The notes under the pieces: model-generated
Databases searched by the model: none
Told to the model about the DNA's origin: nothing
The model's input: the letters and a program-made list of their open reading frames with translations, nothing else
In this document: one piece after another, positions 63,451 through 64,000 of the stretch
Numbering within the stretch: the first letter of the stretch is position 1
Layout of the letters: each line of letters opens with the position of its first letter
NCBI GenBank assembly: GCA_004380135.1
Contig: QXCR01000059.1
Location: 1 to 64,000 of the forward strand
Direction of reading: 5' to 3'
DNA from: Stemphylium vesicarium
Taxonomy: Eukaryota > Ascomycota > Dothideomycetes > Pleosporales > Pleosporaceae
DNA: 64,000 nucleotides
Made by a program: the position numbers and the translations under genes

Positions 63451-64000
63451 ATGGACTATGCAGTGCTTCCACCAGAGGTCAACGTGTTGCTGCTTGGGGA
63501 TGCAGAAGTGGGAAAGTCAACGTTCTTATCGTGAGTCGGCCATCACTGTCGCGCGTCATTCCGCGCGCTCACACAGCGCGTATATTGCAATACTGGACGT
63601 ATGTGATAGTGCATTTGAAAGACAACCATGGGCACTGCTGACTCTTTCTCAGGCGTCTAACCCTCGGTGTGCAGCCCCGAAGCAATGACCTTCCACCATA
63701 CGAGCTCCCCAAACTCCGCGATATAGACCAGCCGTACGCTTTCGACATCACGCTCTACGGCCGCCCATATAGGCTGCAATTCTTCGATACCGCTTCACCC
63801 CAGAACTACACCCTCTTGCATCCTCAGTTTGTAATCCTGTGCTACGACATCTCCTCGCGCGCCTCGCTCGACTCTTTGTCGTCGACATGGTTGCCGATTG
63901 TGAACAAACACTTCAATTATGACGAGAACCTGCCAGTGATGGTCTTGGGGCTGAAGAGGGATCTGAGGAAGCAGTGGACACTAGCAGAACACGGGCCAGA
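63451..64000 (+). CDS. Atypical small GTPase (Ras/Rho-like), truncated by the window edge
   Basis: Exon 1 63451-63530 reads MDYAVLPPEVNVLLLGDAEV and then GKSTFLS, a proper P-loop (GDAEVGKS). After a 122-nt intron (63531-63652) exon 2 continues RLTLGVQPRSNDLPPYELPK, AFDITLYGRPYRLQFFDTAS, then FVILCYDISSRASLDSLSST and VMVLGLKRDLRKQW to the edge. The fold is that of a small GTPase, with IxxxYDxxxxxSL typical of the family. Yet switch II has DTAS instead of DTAG and the NKxD motif is LKRD, so nucleotide binding or hydrolysis may be altered. ATGs at 63376 and upstream are in frame; I prefer 63451 because the P-loop then sits at normal distance. The C-terminus and any lipid motif lie outside the window. 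Confidence 0.75.

Noticed and set aside
1..64000. CRISPR array, insertion sequence or biosynthetic gene cluster
   Set aside because: No regularly spaced repeats, no transposase with ends, and no polyketide, peptide or terpene synthase was seen; the DNA is eukaryotic.

Overview
The window looks like nuclear DNA of a filamentous ascomycete (Pezizomycotina; Dothideomycetes/Pleosporales is my guess from general resemblance, not proven here). The reasons are: genes on both strands with short introns, mostly 47-62 nt with GT...AG ends and CTAAC-like branch points; a single-exon pentafunctional AROM gene; a dispersed 5S rRNA gene; HET-domain genes; and fungal families such as an SreA-type GATA repressor, PhiA, DUF3632, DUF4385, the phosphatase Ppg1 and zinc carboxypeptidase. 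All exon coordinates were worked out by hand from splice sites and frame continuity.

Layout. 0-5.5 kb: an F-box gene with a frame break, the iron-responsive GATA repressor sreA, and a five-exon Tvp15-like Golgi membrane protein. 6.7-11.5 kb: PhiA-like cell wall protein, a decaying NAD(P)-binding gene, a stretch of coding-like debris and a DUF3632 protein. 11.8-16.2 kb: 5S rRNA, Ppg1-type phosphatase, a small membrane protein, a DUF4385 protein, and a tRNA-like gene with an unusually long insertion. 18-24.1 kb: PAQR/haemolysin-III receptor, glia maturation factor (actin/Arp2/3 regulator), a molybdopterin-binding-domain protein, and Ras. 24.1-27.7 kb shows no convincing gene. 27.7-37.3 kb: MFS transporter, POT peptide transporter, three lineage-type proteins and an alpha/beta hydrolase.

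37.5-51.5 kb: a HET gene with an in-frame stop, AROM (all five central shikimate steps, with Gcn4/CpcA-type sites upstream), an acidic protein, a 1000-residue Ser/Thr-Pro-rich protein, and NADP-isocitrate dehydrogenase with two possible starts. 52.6-58.3 kb is accessory: a tandem pair of paralogues of an unrecognised secreted-type family, one clearly broken by two TGA codons, a frameshift and an 8-bp duplication, followed by a large HET gene. 59-64 kb: an unknown acidic protein, a secreted M14 carboxypeptidase with a Kex2-type site, and the start of an atypical small GTPase cut by the window edge.

There is no obvious multi-gene pathway or mobile island. Most genes are independent housekeeping or signalling genes. 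The accessory signal lies in the HET genes, the decaying paralogue pair and several genes with apparent disabling changes.
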